A stretch of 64,000 bases of DNA from Endobugula sp047636495 (GCA_047636495.1 JBLILH010000008.1:1-64000); one strand, 5' to 3'. Shown: positions 1 to 9,226, counted from the stretch's first letter. Notes: generated by a model from the letters alone, not told the origin. Made by a program: numbers and translations.

Positions 1-190
1 ACTAGGGCATCGATCTTATTGAGCGGTGGGTCTTTTTCCTCACTTTGCTTAGGGACTAGGGCATCGATCTTATTGAGCGGTGGGTCTTTTTCCTCACTTT
101 GCTTAGGGACTAGGGCATCGATCTTATTGAGCGGTGGGTCTTTTCCCTCACTTTGCTTAGGGACTAGGGCATCGATCGTAGTGTGCGGTG
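1..190 (-). repeat. 54-bp tandem repeats encoding an 18-residue repeat in the motY tail
   Basis: Units start at 1, 55 and 109 and are nearly identical; a diverged, partial unit starts at 163. The period is 54 bp, a multiple of three. In the motY frame each unit encodes PKQSEEKDPPLNKIDALV or a close variant, so the array keeps the frame open and the repeat is translated. It continues past the left edge, so the copy number cannot be read. Confidence 0.9.
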
Positions 191-1124
191 GCTCTTTACT
201 CAACCTGAGCGTGACCCGCTTATTTTTTTTTCGACCTTTAGATGTCTGATTAGTCGCCACTTGGTATCGTTCTCCGTGCCAACGCGCAAGAATCATGCTT
301 GTTGTCACGCCATTTTCAACCAAATAGTTCACCACCAATTCGGTACGCTCCTTCGATTTTACGAGATTATCTGCTCGGAGCCCAACGCTATCGGTATGCC
401 CGTCGATATATACCGCCTGCACGGTAGGATCTTCTTTAACATAATCGGCTACCTGCTTAAGATAACGCCTCACCTTGGTGGTTAGCTCTTCGGTATCGTT
501 GTAATAAAGCGAGCGTTTGCTGATTTGGGAATAGTTTACCGGCAGTAAGTGGCGTAAACAGTTTAAGTAATCGCTGTATGTACCGCCAAAGCCGACGCTT
601 GATACCACCACTACCAAAGAACTACTATCGCCATACCAAGGCTGCCTAACAATGTGTAGATTCATACCTTTTTGTAGCTCGGCCAACATACGTTCAGAGG
701 TTTTTCGTAAAACAGTGACTGGCGTTTCGCCATGCTTCACATTCACCGCAGCAATTTTAGTGGCGGGTTCATCCGCCAGCCATGCGGGTGGCTGAGACAA
801 AAGATCAGCCTTTCCTGATTTCATTCGAGGGCTTTGTGATTGTAAAAAGAAGCGTGTAGTCACACCCGCTTTGCGTTCGAACAATGCTGTACCAAAATCA
901 TTTATATTATGACTGAGCTGACAGCTAAATTTAGAACCGTCAAAAACCCAAGATACAGCATCTATACGTGTGGCATAGGTAATAGAACCAGCCGCCGAAC
1001 TGGCCATTACCGGCAATATTATCAGGGTACTCGCGGCAATCACTCCAAACGACGCGCACCTAAAGTATTTCGCTTTTTTGCCGGAGATGAAAAGAAAGCG
1101 GTTCAGTAAAACAAAAGCAATCAT
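1..1124 (-). CDS. motY: MotY-like flagellar motor (T-ring) protein, 3' end outside window
   Basis: The minus-strand frame from ATG at 1124 is open to the window edge, so the C-terminus is missing. The N-terminus has a basic, then hydrophobic signal-peptide-like segment ending near MASSAAG. The MotY-type N-terminal domain follows with two cysteines (in KFSCQLSH and LNCLRHLL) at the places where MotY forms its disulfide. An OmpA-type peptidoglycan-binding domain follows, with VYIDGHTDSVG and ARWHGERYQV. MotY is periplasmic and forms the T ring that holds the stator around the flagellar basal body. After the OmpA domain the protein enters 18-residue tandem repeats, an unusual tail. The start is uncertain, because the signal peptide could begin a few codons later. 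Divergent from rnt, a neighbour pattern seen in pseudomonads. Confidence 0.85.
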   Translation of the reverse strand, partial: MIAFVLLNRFLFISGKKAKYFRCASFGVIAASTLIILPVMASSAAGSITYATRIDAVSWVFDGSKFSCQLSHNINDFGTALFERKAGVTTRFFLQSQSPRMKSGKADLLSQPPAWLADEPATKIAAVNVKHGETPVTVLRKTSERMLAELQKGMNLHIVRQPWYGDSSSLVVVVSSVGFGGTYSDYLNCLRHLLPVNYSQISKRSLYYNDTEELTTKVRRYLKQVADYVKEDPTVQAVYIDGHTDSVGLRADNLVKSKERTELVVNYLVENGVTTSMILARWHGERYQVATNQTSKGRKKNKRVTLRLSKEPPHTTIDALVPKQSEGKDPPLNKIDALVPKQSEEKDPPLNKIDALVPKQSEEKDPPLNKIDAL

Positions 1125-1342
1125 AATTATGTTATCGACGATAATATCCTGTGCTTTAGGGGTGTTTTTAGGTACGATGCTGCAACTAACTACCAGTATA
1201 GTTGAGAGTCTTTGTTATGCACTATAGCGACTATTAATGGCTAATGTTGAGTGTTTTAATTATTAGAAGTTGTGCGCCACTGGCAACGTCTTTATCTCCC
1301 CTACATATTGATTTAACTGACATTTTCATCTAAGGATATACC

Positions 1343-1975
1343 GTGCCACATTCAAATCATTGCCCACTCATGGCAGAGCGATTCCGTGGGTTTTTACCTG
1401 TTGTGATCGATGTCGAAACAGGGGGGTTCAATTCACAAACAGATGCCTTGCTTGAGGTTTCTGCTGCCACTCTCACAATGGATGACGATGGGGTGATTTC
1501 TATTGATGAATTCTATGAGTATCACGTCACCCCTTTTGCAGGCGCTAACATTGAGCAATCTGCTATTGATTTCACAGGCATCGACATAAACAACCCAGAC
1601 CGCAATGCCATATCCGAAGAAGCAATGCTATCCGAGCTATTTCGTGTCATCCGCAAAGCGGTAAAAAGAAATGACTGCACTAGAGCTATTATGGTCGCCC
1701 ATAATGCACATTTTGACCTGGGATTTATCAACGCAGCCGCAGAACGATGTGATGCAAAGCGCAACCCTTTTCATCCATTTTCATGTATGGACACCGCCAC
1801 ATTATCGGGCCTAGCGTTTGGACATACGGTATTGGCACAAGCTTGCCAGCTAGCAAAAATAGGCTTCAGCAATAAAGAGGCGCATGCCGCTTCTTACGAC
1901 ACACGTAAAACTGCCGAATTATTTTGCGTTATTGTTAATCGCTGGCAAGAATTAGGGGGCTGGCCATTAAGGTGA
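1343..1975 (+). CDS. rnt: Ribonuclease T
   Basis: RNase T is a DEDDh-family 3'-5' exoribonuclease that trims tRNA and other stable RNA ends as a dimer. The 210-residue length is normal. The acidic motifs are visible: VIDVETGGF near the N-terminus, HNAHFDLGFI in the middle and HAASYDTRKTAELF near the end, giving the D-E-D-H-D set. The start is taken as GTG at 1343 because AAGGA lies at 1332-1336 with good spacing; an ATG at 1370 would remove only nine residues before the conserved RFRGF. It is divergent from motY and convergent with rpoS, with a shared terminator between them. Confidence 0.95.
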   Translation: MPHSNHCPLMAERFRGFLPVVIDVETGGFNSQTDALLEVSAATLTMDDDGVISIDEFYEYHVTPFAGANIEQSAIDFTGIDINNPDRNAISEEAMLSELFRVIRKAVKRNDCTRAIMVAHNAHFDLGFINAAAERCDAKRNPFHPFSCMDTATLSGLAFGHTVLAQACQLAKIGFSNKEAHAASYDTRKTAELFCVIVNRWQELGGWPLR

Positions 1976-1993
1976 GCAATCACTTCCCATTAT

Positions 1994-2048
1994 AGTCAGA
2001 CATAAAAAAACCGAATATCGACACTATCCGGTTTTTTTATGTCTGACT
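1994..2048. terminator. Bidirectional terminator between rnt and rpoS
   Basis: A perfect 20-bp inverted repeat (1994-2013 with 2029-2048) contains AAAAAAACCG on one side and CGGTTTTTTT on the other, around a 15-nt loop. It sits between the convergent rnt and rpoS genes and has a U-run in either direction. Confidence 0.9.
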
Positions 2049-2102
2049 CGACTTACAATCATATTACTGACTAGCCTGAAGAATCATCTACGATGCATGT
2101 AA

Positions 2103-3128
2103 TTACGCCATGGGGCTGAAAAGTGACTCACTGTCTAGACCTTGTAGCTGCATAATATCTTTCAGACGCTTAAGCGCTTCAACTTGTATTTGACGTACAC
2201 GCTCTCGAGTCAAGCCAATCTCGCGACCCACTTCCTCTAGCGTGCTCGTCTCATGGCCTCTTAGGCCAAATCGACGACACAATACTTCGCGCTGCTTTTC
2301 GGTAAGCTCAGTCAACCAATTATCGATGCTCGCACACATATCGCTATCTTGGAGTAATGATACTGGATCAGATACATTCTGATCGGGAATCGTATCAGAG
2401 AGTGTTTTGTCACCTTGAGGACCGATATTGACATCAATGGAATTAACTCGTTCATTCAAGCCTAGCATTTTTTCAACGTCTGCCACTGGCTTATCAAGTA
2501 AGCTGGCAATGTCTTCAGCACAGGGCTCATGATCTAACTTTTGTGATAACTCACGCGCAGCGCGCAGGTACACATTTAGCTCTTTGACCACGTGGATAGG
2601 CAAGCGTATAGTCCGTGTTTGATTCATAATCGCCCGTTCGATCGTCTGGCGAATCCACCATGTGGCGTAAGTTGAAAAGCGAAAACCTCTCTCAGGGTCG
2701 AATTTTTCAACGGCACGAATTAACCCTAGGTTACCTTCCTCTATCAAATCTAATAACGCTAACCCACGATTGACGTAACGACGCGAAATTTTAACGACTA
2801 ACCGTAGGTTGCTCTCGATCATGCGTTTACGGGCAGGTTCTTCGCCTTTAAGGGATTTGCGTGCAAAAAACACCTCTTCTTCGGCAGACAACAATGGCGA
2901 GAAGCCAATTTCATTTAAATATATCTGTGTAGCATCTAAGGTCTTTTGGACTTCAGCTACTTTTGCTACGGTGACTAGTTTTGCCTTTGAAGCAGACGAC
3001 TTGCTCGACTTTGCAGTTTTCGGTGAGGGTGACTTCTTATCAGTAATTGAGTTAACACCATTCCCTCCAATAATATGTTGTAATTGTGTAACTCTGTCCG
3101 CTGAAGCGGTGATATCTGCAGTTGCCAT
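2103..3128 (-). CDS. rpoS: RNA polymerase sigma factor RpoS (sigma-38)
   Basis: Stationary-phase and general-stress sigma factor of the sigma-70 family. Region 1.2 begins around TQIYLNEIGFSPLL, the core-binding region 2 includes RFSTYATWWIRQTIERAIM and the preceding DLIEEGNLGLIRAVEKF, and region 4 contains TLEEVGREIGLTRERVRQIQ. The N-terminal roughly 60 residues are Ser/Lys/Ala-rich and not conserved. I start at the ATG at 3128 (MATADITAS), 341 residues; a GTG at 3176 would add 16 residues with no better ribosome site. The gene lies downstream of nlpD, in which rpoS promoters are usually found in other gammaproteobacteria. Confidence 0.95.
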   Translation of the reverse strand: MATADITASADRVTQLQHIIGGNGVNSITDKKSPSPKTAKSSKSSASKAKLVTVAKVAEVQKTLDATQIYLNEIGFSPLLSAEEEVFFARKSLKGEEPARKRMIESNLRLVVKISRRYVNRGLALLDLIEEGNLGLIRAVEKFDPERGFRFSTYATWWIRQTIERAIMNQTRTIRLPIHVVKELNVYLRAARELSQKLDHEPCAEDIASLLDKPVADVEKMLGLNERVNSIDVNIGPQGDKTLSDTIPDQNVSDPVSLLQDSDMCASIDNWLTELTEKQREVLCRRFGLRGHETSTLEEVGREIGLTRERVRQIQVEALKRLKDIMQLQGLDSESLFSPMA

Positions 3129-3283
3129 TATTGTGTACCCACTGTTGTAACAGGCGACCAAGATGGCGCGCTGCACTTATCTTATAATTTATTCAGACTG
3201 AATGTAGCCTAATCCAATATACCAACCAATTTATCACTTACTCTTTTCTGGTCAATACCTTTTCATACTTCGAAGATGACAAA

Positions 3284-4294
3284 TCAGCACCTTTGTTCGG
3301 TGATGTTAAACGCAATCCTTATTTGTTTATCGCCTACCTCATTGATATCGGTCAAAGTCAGAGAGAGTTTAGAGTTTTTTTTCGGTAAATATTTTACTGG
3401 GTTGACGGACTGACCATTTCGTCTAATCTCAAAGTGCAGCTTCGTTAAACTGGTTCTCGAACCACTGGAACCGATATCCGCTATACGTTGACCAACCTTA
3501 ACCTTCTGCCCTTCTTTGACTCGTATTCGATCGTTGTGGGCATAAGCACTTAAGTAAGTCTCATTATGTTTAATGATAATTAGCTTGCCGTACCCTCGCA
3601 ATCCGCTGCCCGCATAAACAATCGTTCCTGATGCGGCTGCCACTACAGAGTCCCCCTTTTTGCCCGAGAGATCAATCCCTTTATTTCCTGCGTTAGTAGA
3701 GGAAAAGTTAGTGATCACTTTTCCTCTAGCGGGCCAAGTCCACTTTAACTTTTGGCTAATAGGGTTACTTGTAGTTACTGTTCGAGAAGGGGATGCTTTT
3801 TTTTCTGCACGCGCAGAGGGCACAGTTCGTCTAGGTGTTTTTTTAACCGCCTTTCGTGGAACATTGTTAGACAATGACGATGCAGCTGATGAAGTAGACC
3901 TCGATAATTTGGAGGGTGTGACGGCCTTTTTTTTACTCTTTAACGCTCGCGTCTGGTGAGTTATTTTGATGTTTGAGACCGATAAACTAAGTGTTTGTCC
4001 GGGGTAAATCAAAAAACCACTATTAATATCATTGGCCGCCGCTAGCCGACGATAATCCACACCATATTGCCACGCAATAGCGAATAATGTTTCACCACGT
4101 TTCACTATGTGATGAGATGCTTTAGCAACATTAGTCAGATTCGTGCGACTAAGATCTGAAGTGGGCGCAGTGTTTTGGGAAAAAATACATGACATCAAGG
4201 TAAGACAGGCGATCAATATATTGAACACCTTAAACGCTACAGAAAAAAACCGTACAAAAAATAGGGGGAAGTTATTCGGGGATTGTGAATTCAT
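3284..4294 (-). CDS. nlpD: NlpD-like LysM/M23 lipoprotein, amidase activator
   Basis: An outer-membrane lipoprotein that in Escherichia coli activates the amidase AmiC at the septum. The signal peptide ends in a lipobox (LMSC, cysteine about residue 36 from this start). A LysM domain follows (HHIVKRGETLFAIAWQYGV to YPGQTLSL), then a Ser/Lys/Arg-rich linker and a C-terminal LytM/M23 domain. As in E. coli NlpD the M23 domain reads NKGIDL where active peptidases have a histidine, so it is probably catalytically dead. ATG at 4294 is preferred to TTG at 4306. Placed directly upstream of rpoS, as in most relatives. Confidence 0.93.
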   Translation of the reverse strand: MNSQSPNNFPLFFVRFFSVAFKVFNILIACLTLMSCIFSQNTAPTSDLSRTNLTNVAKASHHIVKRGETLFAIAWQYGVDYRRLAAANDINSGFLIYPGQTLSLSVSNIKITHQTRALKSKKKAVTPSKLSRSTSSAASSLSNNVPRKAVKKTPRRTVPSARAEKKASPSRTVTTSNPISQKLKWTWPARGKVITNFSSTNAGNKGIDLSGKKGDSVVAAASGTIVYAGSGLRGYGKLIIIKHNETYLSAYAHNDRIRVKEGQKVKVGQRIADIGSSGSRTSLTKLHFEIRRNGQSVNPVKYLPKKNSKLSLTLTDINEVGDKQIRIAFNITEQRC

Positions 4295-4426
4295 TTTTAT
4301 ACTCAAACGTGCTTAAACATTCCGATTTATGCGAAAACACTCTAAAATACTTATAAAAAAGCCATCTATTATCATGTCAAAAGGACTATTTAAGCGTTTT
4401 TGTGACACGCATCACTTTTGCGACTA

Positions 4427-5500
4427 TTAACTCGCACGACTATTGCTTAACCAATCTAGCGAAAAAACAATCAAAAAACCGATAAACATACACAATAATG
4501 CAACCGCCAATAGCGATGGCTGTTCATTAATAATGGTAAATTCAAAGGGTGATATATTTTTTTGCACGATAGGGATCACTTTTCCGTGGCGATCTATCAT
4601 GGTTTCAATCACCTGTTTCCATGGCCACAGCACGTTCAACGAACCTATTAAAAAGCCGGTTAAGAGTGCCATCACCACGCTGTGAAAATGTCGTAACAAA
4701 TAGCTCAGTAGGTGGCTAAACGATATCAGCCCTAAAATACAGCCCAAACCAAAGCTTGCTAACAGTACGACATTCAATTCTCCTAGAGCACGAATAACCA
4801 CGTTATACATCCCCATCAGCAACAGTATAAAGCTGCCAGATATACCCGGCAAAATCATTGCACAGATTGCAATAAATCCTGACAGCATCATCATCCACCA
4901 CGTATCAGGTAGCTGCGCAGGTCTAGCAATAGATATCGCAACGGCGATTGCAATACCAATAACGATCGCTATAACTTGTGGCGATCTCCACGCGTTTACT
5001 TGCCGCATTAGATACAAGATAGAGGCGAGGACTAATCCAAAAAAGAAGGCCCATACAGGAATAGGGTAACTATCTAGTAAATGATTAATCAGTCTTGCTA
5101 GGCTGAGAATACTTAACCCGATACCGGCAAACAGCGTTAATAAAAAGCGGCCATCAACTGCTCGCCAAAAGGGGACAAAACCTTCTTTATAAATCAGCGT
5201 GAGTGTTAACGGGTGTAACCTTTTTAAGGCACTAATGAGTCGAGAGTAAATACCGGTAATAAAGGCAATCGTACCGCCAGACACACCAGGAACAACATCA
5301 GCTGCCCCCATAAGAATGCCTTTACAAAACAGTAGCCACCAATATTGTAGCGACTCTGATTTCGCTAATGAGGGTAATGTCGCTGATTCTTTTGATTTCA
5401 CTGATGGCTTGGTTTTGGCTGACGGCTTTGGCTTAGCTGATGGCTTTGGCTTAGCTGATGGCTCTTGTGATGACTGGCGATGAGAAGGGAAGTCAGGCAT
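4427..5500 (-). CDS. DUF368 membrane protein, probable undecaprenyl-phosphate translocase (PopT family)
   Basis: A polytopic membrane protein with about eight or nine hydrophobic segments and family landmarks such as KGILMGAADVVPGVSGGTIA and ICAMILPGISGSFILL. DUF368 proteins have been implicated in returning undecaprenyl phosphate across the inner membrane for reuse in wall and surface-polymer synthesis; that function is inferred here from the family. The N-terminal 45 residues are an odd cytoplasmic tail of PSAKPK-type repeats, encoded by 18-bp near-identical DNA repeats around 5405-5465. It lies between pcm and nlpD and follows pcm closely (3 bp between the stop of pcm and this start), so the two are probably co-transcribed. 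Confidence 0.85.
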   Translation of the reverse strand: MPDFPSHRQSSQEPSAKPKPSAKPKPSAKTKPSVKSKESATLPSLAKSESLQYWWLLFCKGILMGAADVVPGVSGGTIAFITGIYSRLISALKRLHPLTLTLIYKEGFVPFWRAVDGRFLLTLFAGIGLSILSLARLINHLLDSYPIPVWAFFFGLVLASILYLMRQVNAWRSPQVIAIVIGIAIAVAISIARPAQLPDTWWMMMLSGFIAICAMILPGISGSFILLLMGMYNVVIRALGELNVVLLASFGLGCILGLISFSHLLSYLLRHFHSVVMALLTGFLIGSLNVLWPWKQVIETMIDRHGKVIPIVQKNISPFEFTIINEQPSLLAVALLCMFIGFLIVFSLDWLSNSRAS

Positions 5501-5503
5501 AAA

Positions 5504-6145
5504 CTAACGCGTCACTCCATGTAATAAAGGAACAAACTTAACCGGCTCGATAGCCTGCTGATGAAACTCATCGCTATCACCTTTGCGAATCACCATGGTT
5601 AATACTTGTTCTTGCTCACCCACAGGAATAATTAACACGCCGTCGGGCGCTAATTGTTGCTTTAATTCGTCGGGGATACGAGCGGGTGCTGCTGCACTTA
5701 AGATAGCATCAAATGGGCCTTGCGATGGCCAACCAAAACCACCATCAGCATGGTAAAGACGGACATTATTAATACGTAATTGACGAAGAATTTGTCGAGC
5801 CTTGTCCTGTAGTGGCTTGATACGCTCTACGCTATATAATTCGCCTACAAACGACGCAAGTAAAGAGGTTTGATAACCCGATCCTGTACCGATTTCTAAT
5901 ACTTTATCGCGTTTAACCGTTGCGCCGATCAGCAACTCTGTCATACGTGCAACTATATAAGGTTGCGATAAGGTCTGCCCATGCCCAATGGGTAATGCGG
6001 TGTCTTCATAGGCTCGATGAGATAACGCTTCATCTAGAAACAAATGTCGAGGTAAACGACGCATTGCGTCCAGTACGTGCAGGTTAGTTATGCCTTTATC
6101 AACCAGTCGTTGCACTAGACGTTCTCGCGTACGCTGGGAGGTCAT
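5504..6145 (-). CDS. pcm: Protein-L-isoaspartate O-methyltransferase
   Basis: This enzyme uses S-adenosylmethionine to methylate isoaspartyl residues and so starts repair of age-damaged proteins. The SAM motif LEIGTGSGYQTSLLA and the family block ALPIGHGQTLSQPYIVARMTELL are clear, as is the C-terminal VKFVPLLHGV. I start at ATG 6145 (MTSQRTRERL, 213 residues), preceded by AAGGGG at suitable spacing and matching the start of relatives; the frame is open upstream to 6256, and a longer form cannot be excluded. In related genomes surE separates truD and pcm; here it is missing. Confidence 0.92.
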   Translation of the reverse strand: MTSQRTRERLVQRLVDKGITNLHVLDAMRRLPRHLFLDEALSHRAYEDTALPIGHGQTLSQPYIVARMTELLIGATVKRDKVLEIGTGSGYQTSLLASFVGELYSVERIKPLQDKARQILRQLRINNVRLYHADGGFGWPSQGPFDAILSAAAPARIPDELKQQLAPDGVLIIPVGEQEQVLTMVIRKGDSDEFHQQAIEPVKFVPLLHGVTR

Positions 6146-6408
6146 GCCTACCCCTTGCAGCTTAAGATTATCTTGAAATGATGTATTCAACACATGTTTC
6201 CTGTCATTATTCTTATCTTTATCGCTAAACACATAAATATTAGGACGTGTAAGCACTTGATGTGTACGCTACATAAAAAGCCTATGTAGTATTAAAATCC
6301 GTTAATATACCACACCGCCGATTGCCAATGAGTCTTGAAAGCGCCATTAACCGGTAGCAAGCGTAAAATAAGCACTGAAACGTACAACACGCCAGCAAAG
6401 GATGTTGA

Positions 6409-7494
6409 TCAGTGTGCTTGCATTAGCTGCGTAATTTCGGCTAACACTGCCGTTGCAAAAGTGCCCGACGGAAGACTAAATGATAAGCACAGATTGTCGG
6501 CCTGCCAGTGTGCAGATACGTCGTTTGGCACCAATACTAGCGATCGACGTTCTTGATTAAGGCCTAAATATTCGAGTCGCTCACACCAACTTGCCAGTGG
6601 TGCCAACGCCGTCTTCTCGATTATCAGTGCTTCCGATTGCGCCGGAGAACGACCTCTCCCCCATAGTGGTCCAGTAGGAAACGGTGGCTTTTTTACCAAT
6701 CCTGACACTACCGGAACAGCATTTACCAGCACATCGCCTTCTATCGATCTGTTCCATTGTTGGTGATGTACTCGATAAGCAAGCAACGTATTAAAAACGT
6801 ATGATCTAGCGGCTGACAATATCATCGAGCGCTGTTTTCTCGGAGGTGACACACCGTTCACTAGCCACTGATGTGCCATGGTTAAGTTGTTGGCATCTCG
6901 ACCAAAACGCTGAGCACCAAAGTAGTTCGGCACGCCTTGCTGTAGCCTATTGACTATTTCATTAGCGACATAGTATTTTTCTTCTTCAGACAATGACCCG
7001 GGAACAAGAGATAGATCTTGACGATGCACATCTTTTAAGGTGATGTTAAAATGGTTAGCTTCATGGTCGCCCAAGCGTAATTTTTTATGGTGGGTATCTA
7101 CTGATAATATTTTCACCCCTTCCATAGTAAATAACGACCAGTCAACGGGCGTTATTATAACGTTTTCGCGATCTTTTCCCACGGGTGGGCAGTAACGACT
7201 AAACCATTGGCGCGTGACCGCATGCCGATCTTTTCGACCACAATAGCCTATGTCGACTTCACTGACTCCCGCGTATTCCGCTAATGCTGACAAAACCCAG
7301 TGGGTATTATGAGATGTTTTTTCAACCCATAAACATTGATGCTCGCCAGCGCCTGTCAGAGGAAAACCCAGCCGCTCCTCGACATAAAAATCGTCGGGAA
7401 GTTCACGAAAAATCGCCCAGAGCGAGAGTGATGGGTAGGCCCTAGGAAAGTCAATAGATAGGGGGAAGTCGATAGGGTCTAGTATCTTTAGCAC
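6409..7494 (-). CDS. truD: tRNA pseudouridine(13) synthase TruD
   Basis: TruD modifies U13 of tRNA-Glu. The 361-residue protein shows the TruD N-terminal block (FRELPDDFYVEERLGF), the catalytic motif YCGRKDRHAVTRQWF and, later, VPNYFGAQRFGRDANN, all family signatures. Starts with GTG at 7494, only three bases after the ispF stop, which supports translation-coupled expression with ispF; no usable ATG is nearer. Downstream, 263 bp separate it from the pcm start chosen here; that gap holds no recognisable gene. Confidence 0.93.
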   Translation of the reverse strand: MLKILDPIDFPLSIDFPRAYPSLSLWAIFRELPDDFYVEERLGFPLTGAGEHQCLWVEKTSHNTHWVLSALAEYAGVSEVDIGYCGRKDRHAVTRQWFSRYCPPVGKDRENVIITPVDWSLFTMEGVKILSVDTHHKKLRLGDHEANHFNITLKDVHRQDLSLVPGSLSEEEKYYVANEIVNRLQQGVPNYFGAQRFGRDANNLTMAHQWLVNGVSPPRKQRSMILSAARSYVFNTLLAYRVHHQQWNRSIEGDVLVNAVPVVSGLVKKPPFPTGPLWGRGRSPAQSEALIIEKTALAPLASWCERLEYLGLNQERRSLVLVPNDVSAHWQADNLCLSFSLPSGTFATAVLAEITQLMQAH

Positions 7495-7497
7495 AGT

Positions 7498-8001
7498 TTA
7501 ATCGCCAAAATCGTCAAATCTTAACAATACCACCGCTTGCGCAGCAATACCTTCTTTTCGACCAGTAAAACCTAAATATTCTGTGGTCGTGGCTTTCACG
7601 TTCACGCATTGCTTGTGAACTTGTAAGTCAGAAGCAATATGTAAACGCATATTATCAATGTAAGGAGCCATTTTAGGTGCTTGAGCAATAACCGTCATAT
7701 CGGTATTAATTAGTTGGTAGTGTAACGAGCGAATCTTAGCATAAACCAAGCGTAATAAAGTGCGGCTATCCGCACCTTGGTACGCTGGATCGGTATCGGG
7801 GAAATGGTGACCAATATCACCTAGGCCACAAGCACCGAGTAAGGCATCACAGAGTGCATGTACCAACACATCACCGTCAGAATGTGCCACCAGCCCTTTT
7901 TCGTAAGGAATTAATACACCGCCTATCACTATTTTATTAATGCCTTGCTGACCATCATCAAACGCATGTACATCGTAGCCCTGACCAATTCTAATATCCA
8001 T
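7498..8001 (-). CDS. ispF: 2-C-methyl-D-erythritol 2,4-cyclodiphosphate synthase
   Basis: Fifth enzyme of the MEP isoprenoid pathway; it forms the cyclodiphosphate with release of CMP and acts as a zinc-dependent trimer. The zinc ligands are in GYDVHAF and the adjoining HSDGDVLVHALCDALLGA motif, followed by GDIGHHFPDTD. The 167-residue length is normal. It supplies precursors for undecaprenyl phosphate, which the wall genes in this window use. Follows ispD by 60 bp and is nearly contiguous with truD. Confidence 0.96.
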   Translation of the reverse strand: MDIRIGQGYDVHAFDDGQQGINKIVIGGVLIPYEKGLVAHSDGDVLVHALCDALLGACGLGDIGHHFPDTDPAYQGADSRTLLRLVYAKIRSLHYQLINTDMTVIAQAPKMAPYIDNMRLHIASDLQVHKQCVNVKATTTEYLGFTGRKEGIAAQAVVLLRFDDFGD

Positions 8002-8061
8002 TACACCCCGCTCCTATTTTTTAACAACATATTTTTACTGGCCTGTCTTTACTGACACTTA

Positions 8062-8856
8062 TTAGTTATTAAGTCGCCGATAAATTGCCTCTGCTACCGG
8101 CAGATCATCTGCCTGAGTAATTTTTATGTTATCACGACGCCCCTCCACTATGTTAACTGAGTACCCTGCAAACTCTACAGCCGATGCCTCGTCAGTGATT
8201 ATTTTATTTTGCTGCAGCGCATTTTTAAGTGCAGAAAGAAGGACTCCATAACGAAACATTTGTGGGGTTTGCGCTTGCCACATTTGGTTTCGGTCAATCG
8301 TCTCAGTAACGACGTGTGGCTGATTGACGGACTGTTTATCTATTAATTTTATATTGACCCGCTTTAGAGTATCGCTACAGATAACGCCTAAAATGCCTCC
8401 CACCGAATCGTCTATCATACTATTAATCAAACTATCTATAGAGCTCAACGCGATACAGGGGCGAGCAGCATCGTGTACCAGCACCCAATGTTTATCACTT
8501 ATTTTCGGTCGCAAAAACGCTAACCCAGCTTGTACTGAATCAACACGTTCATCGCCACCCACTACCGTATGAATATGATGATGTTGCGAAATAGGTAATG
8601 AAAACCAATGGGTGTCATTCGGGTGAACAACCACAACGATACCGGCAAGCACCTGACATTTTAACAAGGTATTAAGTGTCGCTTCGACAATAGTAGCGCC
8701 AACGAAAGGCAGGTACTGCTTAGGTATTACGGAACCCATGCGCCGACCGACACCTGCTGCAGGCACAATGAACCACACGCCATTTCCAGAAGTGTTTGTT
8801 AGCTCTTCCCTCATCGTTATATCGGTAGTTTGAGTAGCTATTTGACTATTGGCCAT
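8062..8856 (-). CDS. ispD: 2-C-methyl-D-erythritol 4-phosphate cytidylyltransferase
   Basis: Third step of the MEP pathway, transferring CMP to methylerythritol phosphate. The nucleotide-binding motif PAAGVGRRMGSVIPKQYLPF, then WVLVHDAARPC and AQTPQMFRYG, identify the family. There is an extra N-terminal tail of about 25 residues (starting MANSQIATQ) before the catalytic domain. ATG 8856 is chosen because GGA precedes it at seven bases; a GTG at 8868 would add four residues. Lies between ftsB and ispF in the usual gammaproteobacterial order. Confidence 0.94.
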   Translation of the reverse strand: MANSQIATQTTDITMREELTNTSGNGVWFIVPAAGVGRRMGSVIPKQYLPFVGATIVEATLNTLLKCQVLAGIVVVVHPNDTHWFSLPISQHHHIHTVVGGDERVDSVQAGLAFLRPKISDKHWVLVHDAARPCIALSSIDSLINSMIDDSVGGILGVICSDTLKRVNIKLIDKQSVNQPHVVTETIDRNQMWQAQTPQMFRYGVLLSALKNALQQNKIITDEASAVEFAGYSVNIVEGRRDNIKITQADDLPVAEAIYRRLNN

Positions 8857-8891
8857 TTCGCGATCCACATACGTTGTTATTATTGTGCAGA

Positions 8892-9173
8892 TTAGCGCTT
8901 TTTGGGTTCGACGATCATAAAAAAGGTTTCGCCTTCTCGAATCATGCCCATTTGCTCACGAGCACGCTCTTCAATCACCTCCAAGCCTGACTTAAGTGCC
9001 TCGACTTCAAGAGCCAGCACTGTATTACGCTCCCGCAGACGATTGTTTGCCGCTAGCTGTTGTTCAATTTTTTCTTGTAACGCGGCACGATGAGATAAGC
9101 TGCCTTCACCAATCCAAAGACGATATTGCAGCCCTGCTAAAAAAATTAGTAGCACTACCATTAACCATCTCAT
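8892..9173 (-). CDS. ftsB: Cell division protein FtsB
   Basis: A small bitopic inner-membrane protein that joins FtsL and FtsQ in the divisome. It begins with one transmembrane helix (MRWLMVVLLIFLAGLQYRLW), followed by a periplasmic coiled coil (LQEKIEQQLAANNRLRERN) and the conserved REQMGMIREGETFF end. I choose the ATG at 9173 because AGGGG sits seven bases upstream; the ATG at 9179 lies directly against that site. Sits between eno and ispD as in E. coli and Pseudomonas. Confidence 0.93.
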   Translation of the reverse strand: MRWLMVVLLIFLAGLQYRLWIGEGSLSHRAALQEKIEQQLAANNRLRERNTVLALEVEALKSGLEVIEERAREQMGMIREGETFFMIVEPKKR

Positions 9174-9226
9174 CGACATCCCCTATGATGTCACCCACAA
9201 TTTTTTCCAAACGTAAGTGACGATAT

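Noticed and set aside
1..249. A plus-strand open frame over the 54-bp repeats and a CRISPR-like appearance
   Set aside because: The repeats are direct and contiguous without unique spacers, and the minus-strand motY frame explains them.
6257..6408. A remnant of surE between truD and pcm
   Set aside because: Translation of the minus strand shows no SurE motif; only absence can be stated.
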